Source of the DNA: Strongyloides papillosus
Taxonomy: Eukaryota > Nematoda > Chromadorea > Rhabditida > Strongyloididae
Direction of reading: 5' to 3'
Length of the DNA stretch: 64,000 nucleotides
NCBI GenBank assembly: GCA_005656395.1
Contig: SRSI01000012.1
Location: forward strand, 62,001-126,000
Shown here: positions 11,784-24,182 of the stretch, one piece after another
How the letters are laid out: each line of letters opens with the position of its first letter
Numbering within the stretch: the stretch's first letter is position 1
The notes under the pieces: generated by a model
Told to the model about the DNA's origin: nothing
What the model saw: only the letters and a program-made list of their open reading frames with translations
Database searches by the model: none
Translations under genes and position numbers: made by a program

Positions 11784-13421
11784 TTATTTTGGTTCTCTCC
11801 AACCACCGAATTTTTTCTCAATAACTTCAGCAAAAGAAAACAAAAGTCTATCCTGGTTTTTTCCAGCAGCTATTTGTACACAAACAGGAATACCAGATGA
11901 ATTAAGAAATATTGGACATGTTATGACAGGGAGACCCAAGACATTAAAAATTTCTGTATATGATTTATCCATCCTTAAGAATAATTGATGATTATGTGGT
12001 GGTGCTACTGTAGGGTATGCTGGTACAATTAATATACCATTATCTCCTAAAATATCATTAATCTTTTTCATTAATTTATCTCTCATATCAAGATACTTCT
12101 TTTTTAATTGTGGATTTAAGAATCTTAAATTTTCAAATTCATAAAGCCATAACATTACTCCTAAATCATGATTACTTTGGAGGCAAAACATATTTTTTAA
12201 CGCCTCTTGTAAGAATGGAACTTTTGTTTTTGAAAAATTGTTCATATACCCTGATGCACCAGTTACCTGATCATCTGTGTAATATTGAAGTGTTGCCTGC
12301 CACAAAACATTTGAATATTTAAATTCATCAAAATAAAGGTTAACGGGAACTTTATTGAAATCTTCAAGCATTTTAACAACACTATGGACTCCTTGAAGAC
12401 AATCCTTTGTCATTGGTTGTGCTTCCATAAAACTAAAATCTTCAATATAATAAAAATTTAATGAATTTATATCAACTTCTTCATCCATCCTCAAAGAAAC
12501 TCTTTCCTCCTCAGACATATAAATTTTACTGATTAATTTTAAGTCACAAGCATATCTAGCCATTGGAGCTTGAGCTACCATATTCATAATTTTTTCATCA
12601 GGTTCAGGGAGATGTCCACGTACATCAATAGATTTAGGAGTATTTTTATAACCAAAAATACCACAATGACATGCTGGTATTCTAATAGAACCAGCTATGT
12701 CACTACCAACACCAAATAAACTACCACCAGCACTAATGATTGCTCCTTCACCACCTGATGATCCACCAGGAGATCTTCTGGTATCATACGGATTATTAGT
12801 TCTACCCCAAACTTTATTGTTAGTCTCAATCCACATACATAATTCAGGTACATTAGTAGATGCTAAAAGTATTCCACCAGCATTTTTCAACCTCTCGACA
12901 CCTTTACACATAATATCAGCCTTAGTTTCATTGTGGTTTCTGCAAACAATTCCTGCAATAGGAGGAAATTCCTCACATTTTATGGAATTTTTTAATGTAA
13001 ATGGTACACCAAGTAATGGTTTCTCATCAACAATCTTATAATATTCTTTTGTATATGGTTTAATTTTTTCCAAATACTCATCAATACTTTTAGCATCTTT
13101 TAGAGCATCCTCATACCTCTCCAAGACAACTGCATTAATAAATGGATTTACTTCTTTTTGTCTATCGATGTATGCTTTAACTAACTCGTATGAAGTAATT
13201 TCTTTATCTCTTATCATTTGAGCACATTTTGTAGCAGGGATTAATAAGAGATCATTTTTAATTTTTGGTAGTTTCTCTTTCTTACTTAGAAATAGGTAAA
13301 CATTAAAAATAAAATTAACGATTGTACAATAGAATATATGAAGTAGTTGAAGGAATGAAATTACTATATGTGGTAATTTGTAGATTTTTTCAGAGTCAAT
13401 TAGTGGAAACAATAAAACCAT
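11784..13421 (-). CDS. Fatty-acid amide hydrolase-like amidase
   Basis: A single-exon gene of 545 residues in the amidase-signature family. Residues about 18-45 form a hydrophobic N-terminal helix, as in animal FAAH, which anchors the enzyme in membranes. The Ser-cisSer-Lys catalytic triad is present: Lys144 in FTLKNS, Ser221 in PGGSSGGEGA and Ser245 in SDIAGSIRIP. FAAH hydrolyses fatty-acid amides such as N-acylethanolamines; the substrate range of this paralog is unknown. The length (FAAH about 580) and the intact triad argue for an active enzyme. It lacks introns while its neighbours have them. Its 3' end faces the GSK3-like kinase across 176 bases. FAAH or a close amidase paralog is the best reading. 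Confidence 0.9.
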   Translation of the reverse strand: MVLLFPLIDSEKIYKLPHIVISFLQLLHIFYCTIVNFIFNVYLFLSKKEKLPKIKNDLLLIPATKCAQMIRDKEITSYELVKAYIDRQKEVNPFINAVVLERYEDALKDAKSIDEYLEKIKPYTKEYYKIVDEKPLLGVPFTLKNSIKCEEFPPIAGIVCRNHNETKADIMCKGVERLKNAGGILLASTNVPELCMWIETNNKVWGRTNNPYDTRRSPGGSSGGEGAIISAGGSLFGVGSDIAGSIRIPACHCGIFGYKNTPKSIDVRGHLPEPDEKIMNMVAQAPMARYACDLKLISKIYMSEEERVSLRMDEEVDINSLNFYYIEDFSFMEAQPMTKDCLQGVHSVVKMLEDFNKVPVNLYFDEFKYSNVLWQATLQYYTDDQVTGASGYMNNFSKTKVPFLQEALKNMFCLQSNHDLGVMLWLYEFENLRFLNPQLKKKYLDMRDKLMKKINDILGDNGILIVPAYPTVAPPHNHQLFLRMDKSYTEIFNVLGLPVITCPIFLNSSGIPVCVQIAAGKNQDRLLFSFAEVIEKKFGGWREPK

Positions 13422-16400
13422 TGTAGATAGTAATATTTTTAGTATAATTAAAACTTTGTTGTTAGTGATTAAACCTATAAAAACAAGATTGGTCTAATGA
13501 TAAAAAATGGTGTAATTAATGTTATTATTTGATTTAACATATTTATAGTGACATCATAAATTTCTATATTCAAATTAAAAGAATTGAGACAATTTTTGTC
13601 ATATTAATAGGTAAAGAAATTACGGAAAGTTTTTATTTTGTTCAGTATCTCTTTTAAGATAAGTTACATGAAAACTGAATATTTTATCAAGTACTCCTCC
13701 TTTTTATAGAAGTAGTTTTTGTTTTGAACTTATAAAAGATGTACCTATGTTATATATAGTAAAACTAATACAAACGAATTAAAATACGATAGAGTAAAAA
13801 GATATTAAGCAAAATATATTGGATTAAAAGTTATAAAGAGATAAAAATATACAATCTGAAAAGTAACAAGAATAGGTTTAAAAAATGAATTTGGCAAATA
13901 AACATATTTGTATCGAGAAAGATTAATATATTCACAAAAAAGAATAAATAATGATGGTAATTTAAGCTTAAATTGGAAAGTATAAGATTATCATTTTATT
14001 TAAATATTATACATGAACGTTTCCTCTTGATTAATAAATATTGCATTTGGGAGGGAATATTTCTCTTTAATATTATCAAAGACTTTTTTACCTTTTGTTT
14101 TTAATTTTACAATCAAATATTTGAAAATATTATATTTCAGCATTTTTAATAAATACTACTTTATCACTATCTTTTAATAGGTTTTCGGTTTTTTAATGAT
14201 TTAAATATTTTATTGTCTTAACGATGTATAAATTAAATAATTTTTTTTGAGTTATGAAAATTTCTATGAAATTAAAATATAATATTATTATATCATATGA
14301 GCATTTAATGACAATTGATATTTTAATTTCTATATTAATCTACAGACGTTAAAATATTTCATTTAAAAGTTTTCTACTTTTGGAATATTTAAATATCAAC
14401 GTTTATGCAAAATGTTAGAAATATTTCATAAATTTGTAATGTCAAATTATAAACATAATTTTTTTTATCTAACGCCAATGAAATGATAACGATTTGTAGT
14501 TAAGTATTTGATTCGAAGAAAAAAATGATGATCAAAATTTTATCAAAATATAGATAAGATAAAAATATATTTATAAGATTTCCATGAATAAGCAATTATA
14601 ATTATTTAAGGTGATTCAAATAACATTTGATATGACTTTAAGAATAAAATTTAATTGATAATTCAAAGAAAGATTCTTAAAATGTGAAAAGTTATAAATA
14701 TATTAAAGTATCTGTGAAAAGGAAATTCTCACATTCATTAAAACTTTTAAAAATTATGAATAATATTTTAAAATTCTTTTGTGATACATTTTCATTTTTT
14801 CTTTAGTTAACTAGGAAAACGTGGAGCTATTTTTTACATTAATACTGGATATCCAAAAGATGTTATGATACTTTAAAATATAAATAACTTCTTTATTTTT
14901 CAGTATTTTTGAATCACCTATAATAACAAAATCGAAAGGAATAATTTTTCTCTAAAAGCGTTGTAGCAGTAGATCTCTTTAGTTCAGATGAAACAAGAAT
15001 ATAAAAGAAAGTAAAACTAACATTTTATTATAATCATACAATTATATAAACACCAATAACATCTTAAAAACCAAAGGAGGCTAACACTGAATAAAACAAG
15101 GATAAGTTAGGTATTTATATAGAGTTAAAAGTGGGTAAATGATTTTGGATAAAAGTAGGTGGTGTCCATTACGAAAAGTAACATTATTTTCCAAAAACGA
15201 ATTTCCCCAAAAAATACGGTAATCTAAAAAGTGGTTTTATATAAGTCCAAATTTTTTAATTGTATAAAGTTCTTACATTCTCCAATAATTTTTACCGCAT
15301 CATAAAAGTTCTCATTTCAGAATGTTAAAAGTTTAACATCATTAGTTAGATTGAAAAATAAATCAGTTTAGTATTTTCAATTTTAACTAGTTGAAATATC
15401 CTGTCATCTTTGAATATGGCAATTTGTTTGGTCATGTATTTTCTGTAACATTGTTAGAAAATTATTAGTGTTTGAAGTAAAAGAAACTTAAAAACAACTT
15501 TAAAAAAAATAAATATAATTAATTCAAACAATATTTACTATTCAAAAATCATTTATTTTAAAATAAGTTTTCTAAGAAAGTCAAGGAATTTTAAATATGT
15601 GGAACAAGCAAAAATCTAAGACCCATGTTTAAATGGTTAAACAATATTTCTAGTTGGTATATTAACCCATATAAAATATCAGCCTCATAAGCCTATTTTT
15701 TATGGTTTTAAAAAGTTCTCGACCATGATTAGTTATCTCAAATATTGTTTTATCAAATTATAACAATATATATCGTTCTTCACCATTTTTTGAATACTTT
15801 TCATGTACCAAGGTAAATCTTGAAAAATCTAATTTTTAAGAATATTTTATGGCAAAAATTATAAAAGATGGAAAACCGTAGTCATAGAAATATTAAATTT
15901 AGATTCAATGTGTTTAAAAACCATAGGTATACATGTTTTATTATTCAGATTGTGTTGAGAAAAAAAGTTCTACTAGATTTTTTATAAAACAATTTACTTA
16001 AACACTAGAATTCATTTTTATGGCAAATATTTAGGGTTATTTTGCTTTTTATCAATCACAACTACATTTTATTTCTTCAAACACCTACTTTTTTTCATTT
16101 CAGTTAACGTGAAAAAAATGTTTGAGAAGTTCAGGCAAGAAATAATTTAAGTTTTTATTTTTATATTCTTCAATTATGCATCTTGGTGATATATTATCAC
16201 AATAAAATTTTTAATTTTATAAATTTACTCTATGCACATAAATGGTTTTGAAATCTGTTGATCAATCGCGTCTCCTAGGAATGAGTGTATGAAGTTAGAA
16301 CAATATTATTCTTTACCATTTTTAAATTTTTTTTTATGTCTTACACTAAATTTATAAAATTCTTGTTTTTACGTTGATTTTTAACATAAAATTGTGAAAG

Positions 16401-16909
16401 CTGAAAAAACATAGAATAAAAATATTAACTTTAAATTCATTGTATCTGAAAACACATATATACATTTTTAAACTATTTAAAATTTGTCAAAAAAATTCTG
16501 TATGATAAAATGGTAATGGTTATTATGAGCCAAAATTTTTATCGTATTTTTACAATATTATCATTAATAAATTAAGAATAAGATTTATAATTACTACTGA
16601 CTACTCAGCATTTTGTATATGTTTTTTGGTTTCCTCGTTTATTGTTTTCGCAATCTCTCATCATTATTTTCTAATTTCACAAATTTATTCCTATTTTTAA
16701 TAAAGTTTGAATAATGGTTATAACTAATTTCCCATAGTTCATTTAGAATTGATCATAAAAACTTGCATACCAATTGCTCAAAAATTCATGAACCCTTCTT
16801 TCGACCATTTACCTTGTACCCTTAAAACGAATATTGAACAAAGGATTGTCAACTAATAAAAAGAAGACGACTGTTAACAAAAAGTATATTTTTATGCTAT
16901 TACAAATCA
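13422..16909. other. Long intergenic region with a diverged direct repeat
   Basis: No gene was recognised in 3.5 kb. The only structure noticed is a pair of similar segments around 15.6-16.0 kb and 16.2-16.5 kb, given separately. Confidence 0.5.
15740..16500 (+). repeat. Diverged direct repeat pair (about 15.75-15.96 kb and 16.29-16.50 kb)
   Basis: The block at 15875-15955 and the block at 16410-16485 share an ordered series of words: CATAGAA, TATTAA, TTTAAATTCA-like, then AAAAC, ATA, TATACAT and TTTTA. A little upstream both copies carry an ACAATAT...TTC...ACCATTTTT word. The spacing between copies is about 535 bases. The similarity is imperfect, and in AT-rich DNA part of it could be chance, so this is a by-eye call. 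Confidence 0.35.
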
Positions 16910-17449
16910 ATGGTTTGTGAGAGGAATAAATTAAAGCTCATCTCAAAATCATTTGACGCCTTGTGTAAGGGTGAGGATAATCCAAAACTACTGTACAACT
17001 GCGTTGACAGAAGCACCGGTCGTCATCATCTTTATCATATTGGCGAAATACCCAGCCGTGGAATCAGGTCAATCGAATTGAAAGACCTCAGTGAGAGGAA
17101 TCTGTCTTCTTTCAGAAACTTGGATTGCTTCGGAGGTGTCAAAAGGGTTACGTATAACCCTCTCAATCAAGTGAATATAAATTTAAAAGTCTTCAACTTC
17201 TGTAAAAGCCAGAAACCAGCGACTTTACGATTCATTTGCCATCCTAGAACTTCAATAGAACGACCTAACGTGGACATCGAAGAAATATCTGAATTCATAC
17301 CACTAAATGTCAAGGAAATTGAAATATGTTGCCGTCCTAGTGAAATAGAATGGATTTATGAAGCGGCAAACTTTGTACAGGAGAAACGCTTCGAAACATT
17401 AGTGCTTTCACTGTATTTATGGCACATTTATCGGAATTGGAAAACTTAG
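16910..17449 (+). pseudogene. Possible F-box/LRR-like fragment, GC-richer than surroundings
   Basis: A 179-codon ORF with an ATG start. The beginning, [15 protein letters not shown], resembles the second half of an F-box (the lkLvskrF motif). The rest alternates hydrophobic strands in a pattern reminiscent of leucine-rich substrate-binding regions. The region is visibly richer in G and C than everything around it. Near the 3' end the frame leaves the LRR-like pattern; another frame continues with [19 protein letters not shown], which fits better, so a frameshift near 17400 is likely. No upstream exon completing the F-box was found. I read it as a truncated, probably dead, F-box-type paralog. 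The family call rests on pattern only. Confidence 0.4.
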
Positions 17450-18062
17450 TAATGAAGATTTAAATACAATGTAGATATTTTAAGAATATTAGAGCATATT
17501 TCAGCCAAATATTGTCATACAATGTAGTAGATTTTATTAATGAATATGGAGCAATTTTAGTTTAAGAGCCTCTTTATTCTAATGGCTCTAATTTAAATTT
17601 TTTTTTTATATTTATTAATGTACTTATTGCATATTTATTAATGTATTTATTGTATTTAATAAATTATTCGAACAATTTAGCAAATTAAAAAATTTTTTTA
17701 TGTTAAAAAATTAGCCAATCTGTAGTCTTTAGTACAACAAATAGTTATTAATTTTACATTGGTTTAGCATAAAAAAATGTTTTCTTTTTTTACGTTGATA
17801 TATGATTCAACTGCATCAATTGATTATGAAAGATCGATTTTTTCACCAACTAGTTCCAAATTTAGTTACTACAACTTAATTAAATAAACCTTTTGTCTGA
17901 AATCTGAACAAAAAAATGAATACTGCAAAAAAAAGAAATTTCCAAATGTTACAAATTAACTTTAAACATGCTTATTAGTCATTATCCATTATAAAAATAC
18001 TCAATTTAGCAAATTAAATGAAGCATTTAATTATTTAAAATGGGGCCCGATTCTAAAATTTA
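17450..18062. other. Intergenic DNA, no features seen
   Basis: AT-rich, without recognised genes. The 3' end of the F-box-like fragment lies upstream and the zinc-finger remnant downstream. Confidence 0.5.
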
Positions 18063-18420
18063 ACTAGGAAATTTTTCAGCAGAACAAGAAGCCAGAGTTC
18101 CTAAACCACTTGGTTGTGCTAATTTTACAATAGTGGATCTAAACATAAACGCCAATGATAATTCACAATGTATTTGGTGTGGAATGTTCATGAAAGCAGA
18201 AGGTCTTGCAATACATTTTGGTCAATATCACCCATCTGAGTATGACGTGCCACAAATTTTTTTATGTTCACTTGATTTAGTAGTTATTAATGCTAAATTG
18301 ACGGAGAAGTTTGATCACAATTTTTAAAATAATTCTTCCCGATGACCGTCATTTCTACTATGGAAAGAATGCCAGATTTGTGATAAAAGTATAATGGATG
18401 CCAAATAATATAATGAAAAA
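18063..18420 (+). pseudogene. C2H2-type zinc-finger remnant
   Basis: An open frame starts just after a stop near 18060 and ends at 18327. It has no ATG before the finger (a GTG at 18133 is not a likely worm start). It encodes CIWCGMFMKAEGLAIHFGQYH, a C-X2-C-X11-H-X4-H finger with the G-L-x-x-H core seen in N-terminal fingers of site-specific non-LTR retrotransposons and in host C2H2 proteins. After the stop, another frame carries WKECQICDKS, the beginning of a second Cys pair. The broken frame and missing start suggest a pseudogene. A TTTTTCAG acceptor-like site lies at its 5' edge, so it could also be one exon of a dead gene. Confidence 0.4.
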
Positions 18421-18688
18421 TTAAATTTGAGTGTAGTAAATAACTTTAATTTAATGAATAATTTAATCTTCCCATAATTTCATTCATAAAATTTCTAATA
18501 TTTATTAACATTCTCTCAAATTTAAATAATAAATAACATATTTTTCTAATCTATGAAATATTTAATAAAAATAAATTCAAACGTAGAATAAGCATTATCC
18601 CAAAGACATTTTTTGCCCGACACGTCATTTTAAAAAAAGATCTTTTATAGTAATTATACCTTGATAAAGTGCCATATTTGTTATTATA

Positions 18689-20811
18689 ATGGCAAATATT
18701 ATGTCTAATAATGAAATGACGTCTTTTCAAGATATGCTCGAAGTTATAAATCAAAATTACAAATCAGTATGCGAAAAGTATGATGCTATTTCGGTAGGAA
18801 TGATTATTTGAACTGTTATCTAAAATTTTTTATTCAGGATGCCTATTATTTAAAAGTTGAAACTATAAAAGAAACTTTACCAAAGGTTCAAAATGATTTA
18901 AGGAGGTTAGAAGAGTTAAAAAATAAAGTTAAGAATATTAAAGAGCAGAAAGAAACAATGATGTTTGATTTCTTGTCAGCAATAGAATCTAAACCTGAGA
19001 TAAAAGAGCAGTACATGAAATTACTGTCCTCTAAAAAAAGATCATGTAAAGCAAAAGAGAAGTACATGATTAAGGAAATTGAAAAAACAATACTTGAATT
19101 GTTAACATTTAAAAATTATGATAGTATTATGAAGAAAATTGAAGAAAATAAGGAATTTATTATGTCAACAGAGTCATATAGAAATATGTTAGTTGATAAA
19201 TTCAAGAAAATTTGTGATAATCTACTAAATCATATAACTTTCCCATTTGATGAAGAGATAGACATAAATTTCCACAATAAAACTATTAATGAAATTGAAT
19301 CAATTATGGTATTAATTAATATGCTATCCGAGGAGAATGAAGAAAATCCATATGTATTTGAAATGTTGTTTAGTAGAATAAATGAGCGATACAATCTTCA
19401 TTTTAATTCTAAAGTTATGACAAATAATCCATCAAAACCTGAATTGTTTTTAACGGCACTTAATAATTGGTATACATCAAATATTGTCTTGATAAAAAAA
19501 CTTATATGTCCTATCCTGAAAAAAGATTCTCTATGGGTTGATAAAAAGTTTAAAAATATGCTATTATCATTAGGTGTTAAGAAAATTAATGACTGGTTAC
19601 GGAAAGACAAAGTAATGCAAAATCCGGAAATGTTAGGACATCTATTAGATTCAGTACTATTTTCTGTAACTGAAGTTGAAGGCTTGTACTCATTAAATGA
19701 AGAGTCAACACAAAATCTTTTGCTAGTATTTTATGATGATGAAGATATTCTTGAAAGGTGGCTTTGTATGGAAAAACAAACTCTAAAAATAGTCTTAAAT
19801 AAGTACCTTGATTCTTTATTCAACGATAAGGAGGTAGAAAATTATGCGGAAAGTAAAGAATATTCAACGAATGTCTCAGATATCCTTTATGTCATTCAAA
19901 GTTCCTGTCAAAGATATGAAATGATAAAAAAAATTGAAGTTAAAAAGATTTTCATAAAACAGATGCTTGAAGTGTTACTTTTGTTTAGAAATGATTTATT
20001 GGATATTGAGAATAATCAGGAAAATGCTATCAGTAATGTTGGAATAAAAGTTGCAAATATTCTTATAAAAATTCATTCAACATTAAAAGAAATGGAGTTA
20101 TACATATTTATGGAAGATGAAGAAATGTTTATGTTTGAACTTAATATTTTGGATGATAAAATGACATATGATGAAATAATTTATAGTTTTAAAGAAATAT
20201 GGTTAAGATTAATTGATAATCAATGTAACGAATTATTAAAAAAATCAGATAAATATTTGACTCCATATATTAATGAAAGATGGCATGGAATGGCCAGAAA
20301 TTCAATAGACATTATGAATACTGCTAATCAAGAGATAACTGAATCATTCTTACATTTTATTTATCACTTAAGAAGTACATATCTTAAAATGGAAACAATG
20401 TATCCATCAAAATGGTTAGAAATAATAGTTGATAAAATGAATCACAAATTATTTTCAAAAATAATCAATGATTTAATTATGAAAAAAAATTTCAACGAAT
20501 ACGGTGCTAAACAAATTATGTTTGATGTAAAAAATGGCCTTATTACTATGTTAAATGATATCTTTATCCATAATGATCATTATGGCTTGTTTAAGGATAG
20601 TATTTTATGTAATAGTCATTACATTAAATTAATAGACTTTCTTAATCTTCTATCTATGCACCCAGCCGTTGGATTGTTACTAAGAGATGCAGCAAAAGAT
20701 AATCCTGATGAAATTTTAATACCAAAATTGGATGAATTTAACTTTGTTGGTATTGTTACACGGGAAGAAATCTTGAAAATATTGGATAGAAAATGTGATC
20801 TTTTATCTTAA
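18689..20811 (+). CDS. RINT1/Tip20-family vesicle tethering protein
   Basis: Exon 1 is 18689-18793 (35 codons) and exon 2 is 18838-20811, joined in phase 0 across a 44-base intron ending TTTTATTCAG; the product is 692 residues. The N-terminal 100 residues are coiled-coil-like, rich in Lys and Glu. The C-terminal half matches the RINT1/TIP-1 domain: the segment EMLGHLLDSVLF, then LERWLCMEKQTL with the conserved RW, FNEYGAKQIMFDVKNGL, and LNLLSMHPAVGLLLRDA. RINT1 works with ZW10 and NAG in the Dsl1/NRZ complex, which tethers Golgi-to-ER vesicles at the ER. Length is a little below the human protein (792). The next plus-strand gene starts 516 bases downstream. Confidence 0.82.
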
Positions 20812-21309
20812 CATCCTCTACTTTGCTTTCTTGCTGAGTATCAATGTACGGTGAACTTTGACATATAGCAAACTGATGTGTTAATTCATTTGATACTCTC
20901 CTTTTGGTTAATAAATTTTTTATATTGCGATGACAAACTTTTTATTTTCTCTTTAAGAACTCTGACTAATTTTTTCTATTAAACCAAATAGAATTATCAC
21001 TATACTCATTTTTTATATCTAACAGTTTTCTCTTAATACGCGTAATACTAGTGACGTAAAATCATACAATTTTATTTCACAATAAATTTCTTCATTATTA
21101 CTTTTTTTTAAAAAGTGTTTATAACATTAGCGATTTGTTAGTTATTTCTTAAATTCTTTCGAAATCATTTCTAGTTATGAAATATTCATGGTACAAAAAT
21201 AATGGTATAAAATTGTACTGTACCAAGTTACTTTTTATATTTAATTTTCCAATTAAGAGATAGTTAATTTTCCTACAATGTCCCACTCTATTTCTTATCA
21301 TTAATCATT
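20812..21309. other. Intergenic gap between RINT1-like and BTB-kelch genes
   Basis: About 500 bases, AT-rich. The 3' end holds a pyrimidine tract leading to a possible trans-splice acceptor, listed separately. Nothing else was seen. Confidence 0.5.
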
Positions 21310-21327
21310 TTTTTTCATGTTAACAGA
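21310..21327 (+). other. Possible spliced-leader acceptor before the BTB-kelch gene
   Basis: A T-run followed by CATGTTAACAG ends one base before the ATG of the BTB-kelch gene. A polypyrimidine-AG directly before a start codon is what nematode trans-spliced genes show. It could also be the end of a normal intron from an unseen 5' UTR exon. Confidence 0.4.
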
Positions 21328-23982
21328 ATGTCACATAATTTAGTCAATATTAATGATAACAAAAATTGTTTTTCCACATATTGTGATGATGACTCTTGTC
21401 ATGATATCGAGAAAAACCTATTGATATCTTTGAAATATGAGGATACCGTATTCATTTGTAGTGACAGACAGTACCTTGCCAATAAGCTTGCGATTTCCAA
21501 GTACAGTTCAAGGATAAGAAAATTAATTATGGAGAGTGATAAAGTTGTTGGTATGTTTATTATTTTCTAATTTATTATTGTAATGACTGAACAAATTTTG
21601 TAGGTTGCGTCAACTTACCTGATGTTTTTGGGTACGATTTTTTTCTTTTCAAATATTTTGTCTATACAAATGAATTATATCCGCTGAGTAATATGAGTCA
21701 CTATTATGATATATCTTATATTTTTGAGTCAGAATCATTAAAGGTAAATTTGTGTTTTTTTAGCAAAAATAATATTTTTTTAGGCTGCTTTTTTCAAATA
21801 TTTAGCCACAGACAATGGAAACATAATGGAATTACTGGAATTGTTAAAATTCCAACGTAGTATATCTGATCCTGATATTTTAAGTATTTTATTGAACTCT
21901 AGAAAGCTATCTCTGGAAAAATTGAGAACATCAAATATCCTCATCGAAATGGATGTTGAAGAACTTCAGAAATTTAATTTTGCCTCAGTTATTAGGTCTT
22001 GGGGTGCTTTGGAAGCTTTCTCATTTATTGAATTTTGGATATTTCATTCAAAAGAAAAACGTACTGTTTTTAGGGATTATTTATATAGATGTGTTGATTT
22101 ATCTACATTTGATCTTCAATATTCCCGTACGATTCCTAATAATCTCTTCCATATGATTACTAATATGTGTCGTGGTCCTGAGCAAAAGGAATATGTTAGG
22201 AGAATTCTTGAACAAAGACAAAATTCTTTGTCCGAAGACTGTGATTGCAACAGTACAATTGACTATAAATCTTTTGATATTGATTTTTGGAGGAGGCAAG
22301 ATATTAAAAAATTAACTCAAGAGTGTGGTGATGTTTCTTGGTTCAAAATTGTTGTTGATTGGTACAGTTACGATGAAGAGAATAACGTTCATTATCTTGT
22401 TGAAATGCTTCAACATGTGGACTTTGAGCAAATAGATTCTTCATTATTAACTTCATGGGTTACTCATAACGAAACTATTCTCCATAACAAAAATATCTAT
22501 AAATTTTTTATACCTTACATCATGAGATCACCTTCGGAAACTGGTTGTGAATCTGATATTAAATTAGAGAAACACGAACAACAATTTGAAAGGGGTGAAT
22601 TTTTAGGTGGTTTTCCTGATTCACCAATGTCACTGCTGTATAGAGATTTCCCTAGTTCCATTGATGATTTGGAAGAAAATGATTTATTTGCTAGTGATAA
22701 TTATAATGATTCTTCGGATGAAGTTTTTCGAAACCATCTAGTGGAGTATAATTCTTTTTCTAATAATAATACAAGACAAAATATTAAACAACTATCTTTA
22801 CGGAGTGGTGAAAAATGTGAAAATAATGTTGTCTCTTCAAAATCTGATTCCAATGAAACGTCAAATATAGATGAAAATTTTACTGCTCTTTCTATATGTA
22901 CAGACGATGTTTTCAATGGTAACTTTCAAATAGATGACCTTGAAAATAGATCCATTTCTCAGAAAAAGCTTGAATCTACGAGATTGGAAGATTTTGTCGC
23001 TGATAATCATGTAGGCGTCAAAAATAAATCTAGCAAAAGTTTAAAAAATTACGACAATCAAAAGAAAAGCAATGAAGTTATCCATGATGTAAAAGTTTTA
23101 ATGATAGGTGGTGTTTCTGGTATTAAAAAAGAAGAACTTAAACCAGCACGTAATTTGTTTTACAGTAGTAAGAGTGACGAGTATGAATACCTATCTGAGC
23201 TTAACCGTGATAGAACATTAACGAAAATAGCAGAATATGGAGGATATTTATTTGCTGTTGGAGGTAAAATATACATCAATGGCAAATGGGATTCTGCTTT
23301 AGAATTTTGTCAATATGATAAAATTAATGATTGCTGGAATGAAATTGATACATGCTTACAGTCACCACGTTATGAACATGATGTTGCTGTAGTTGGAGAT
23401 AAAATGTATATAATTGGTGGTAATAATATGAAAACAGACAAATACGCCGTAGTAGAATACAATTTTGATACTGATCAATTTATGAATCTAGAAACCACTG
23501 CTAATGATTACATTTACCAACACAGTAATATTGTTAAAGATAATGTTATTTATGTTGTTGGTGGATACAAATTCAGCCAGTCACGTCTTTTACAACGTTT
23601 CGATCCACGTATTGGAAAATTTGAAATGTTATCAACACCGTTTAATCCTCATCTCCATTCTGGAACTGTTTTACATGGTGAAAGAATTTATTGTTCTGGT
23701 GGTAGACATACTACTAGAGAGACATCCTTACCTATGCATTATAATAATGCTTATGATATACGTTCAAATAAGTGGGTTCAACTATCATCAATGCCTACAG
23801 CACGCAGTGGTTGTGGTAGTAGCGTTATTGGGGATAAAATATTTGTATTTGGTGGTTTTACTAAAAGTGGTGGAACACTTAAAATAGTTGAAACTTATGA
23901 TATTCCTGAAGATAAGTGGAGACTAGCTAAGCCAATGGCAGAGGAGAGAGGATCCTTTGGCATTCATACAATGTACAAATAA
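21328..23982 (+). CDS. BTB-kelch protein (Cullin-3 adaptor type)
   Basis: Exons 21328-21550, 21604-21743 and 21784-23982 join in frame (introns 53 and 40 bases) and encode 853 residues. Residues about 35-125 form a diverged BTB fold: the EDTVFICSDRQYLANKLAISKYSSRIRKLI segment (read in two parts here) and the following FKYFVYT. A BACK-like helical region follows to about residue 300. Then comes a long acidic, Asn/Ser-rich linker of some 130 residues, unusual in this family. From about residue 560 there are five to six kelch repeats with GG pairs (FAVGGKIY, MYIIGGNN, IYVVGGYK, IYCSGGRH, IFVFGGFT). Such proteins usually recruit substrates to Cullin-3 ubiquitin ligases or bind actin; the target is unknown. 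Confidence 0.83.
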
Positions 23983-24182
23983 CTGTACAAGCTTTTTTTC
24001 AAATCCCATAAAAGCTGTGGTGTCTTTTTATTATTATTTTAGAGATATGCCTTATTTGAAAACAGAAGTATATAGATTATTGTAAATTATTCAGTTTTTT
24101 AAAAAGTTATATAGTGTTAAATATTGCAATATTTTTTTGCTACACTTTTTTAATAATATTTAATACATTTATTTTTGTATAA

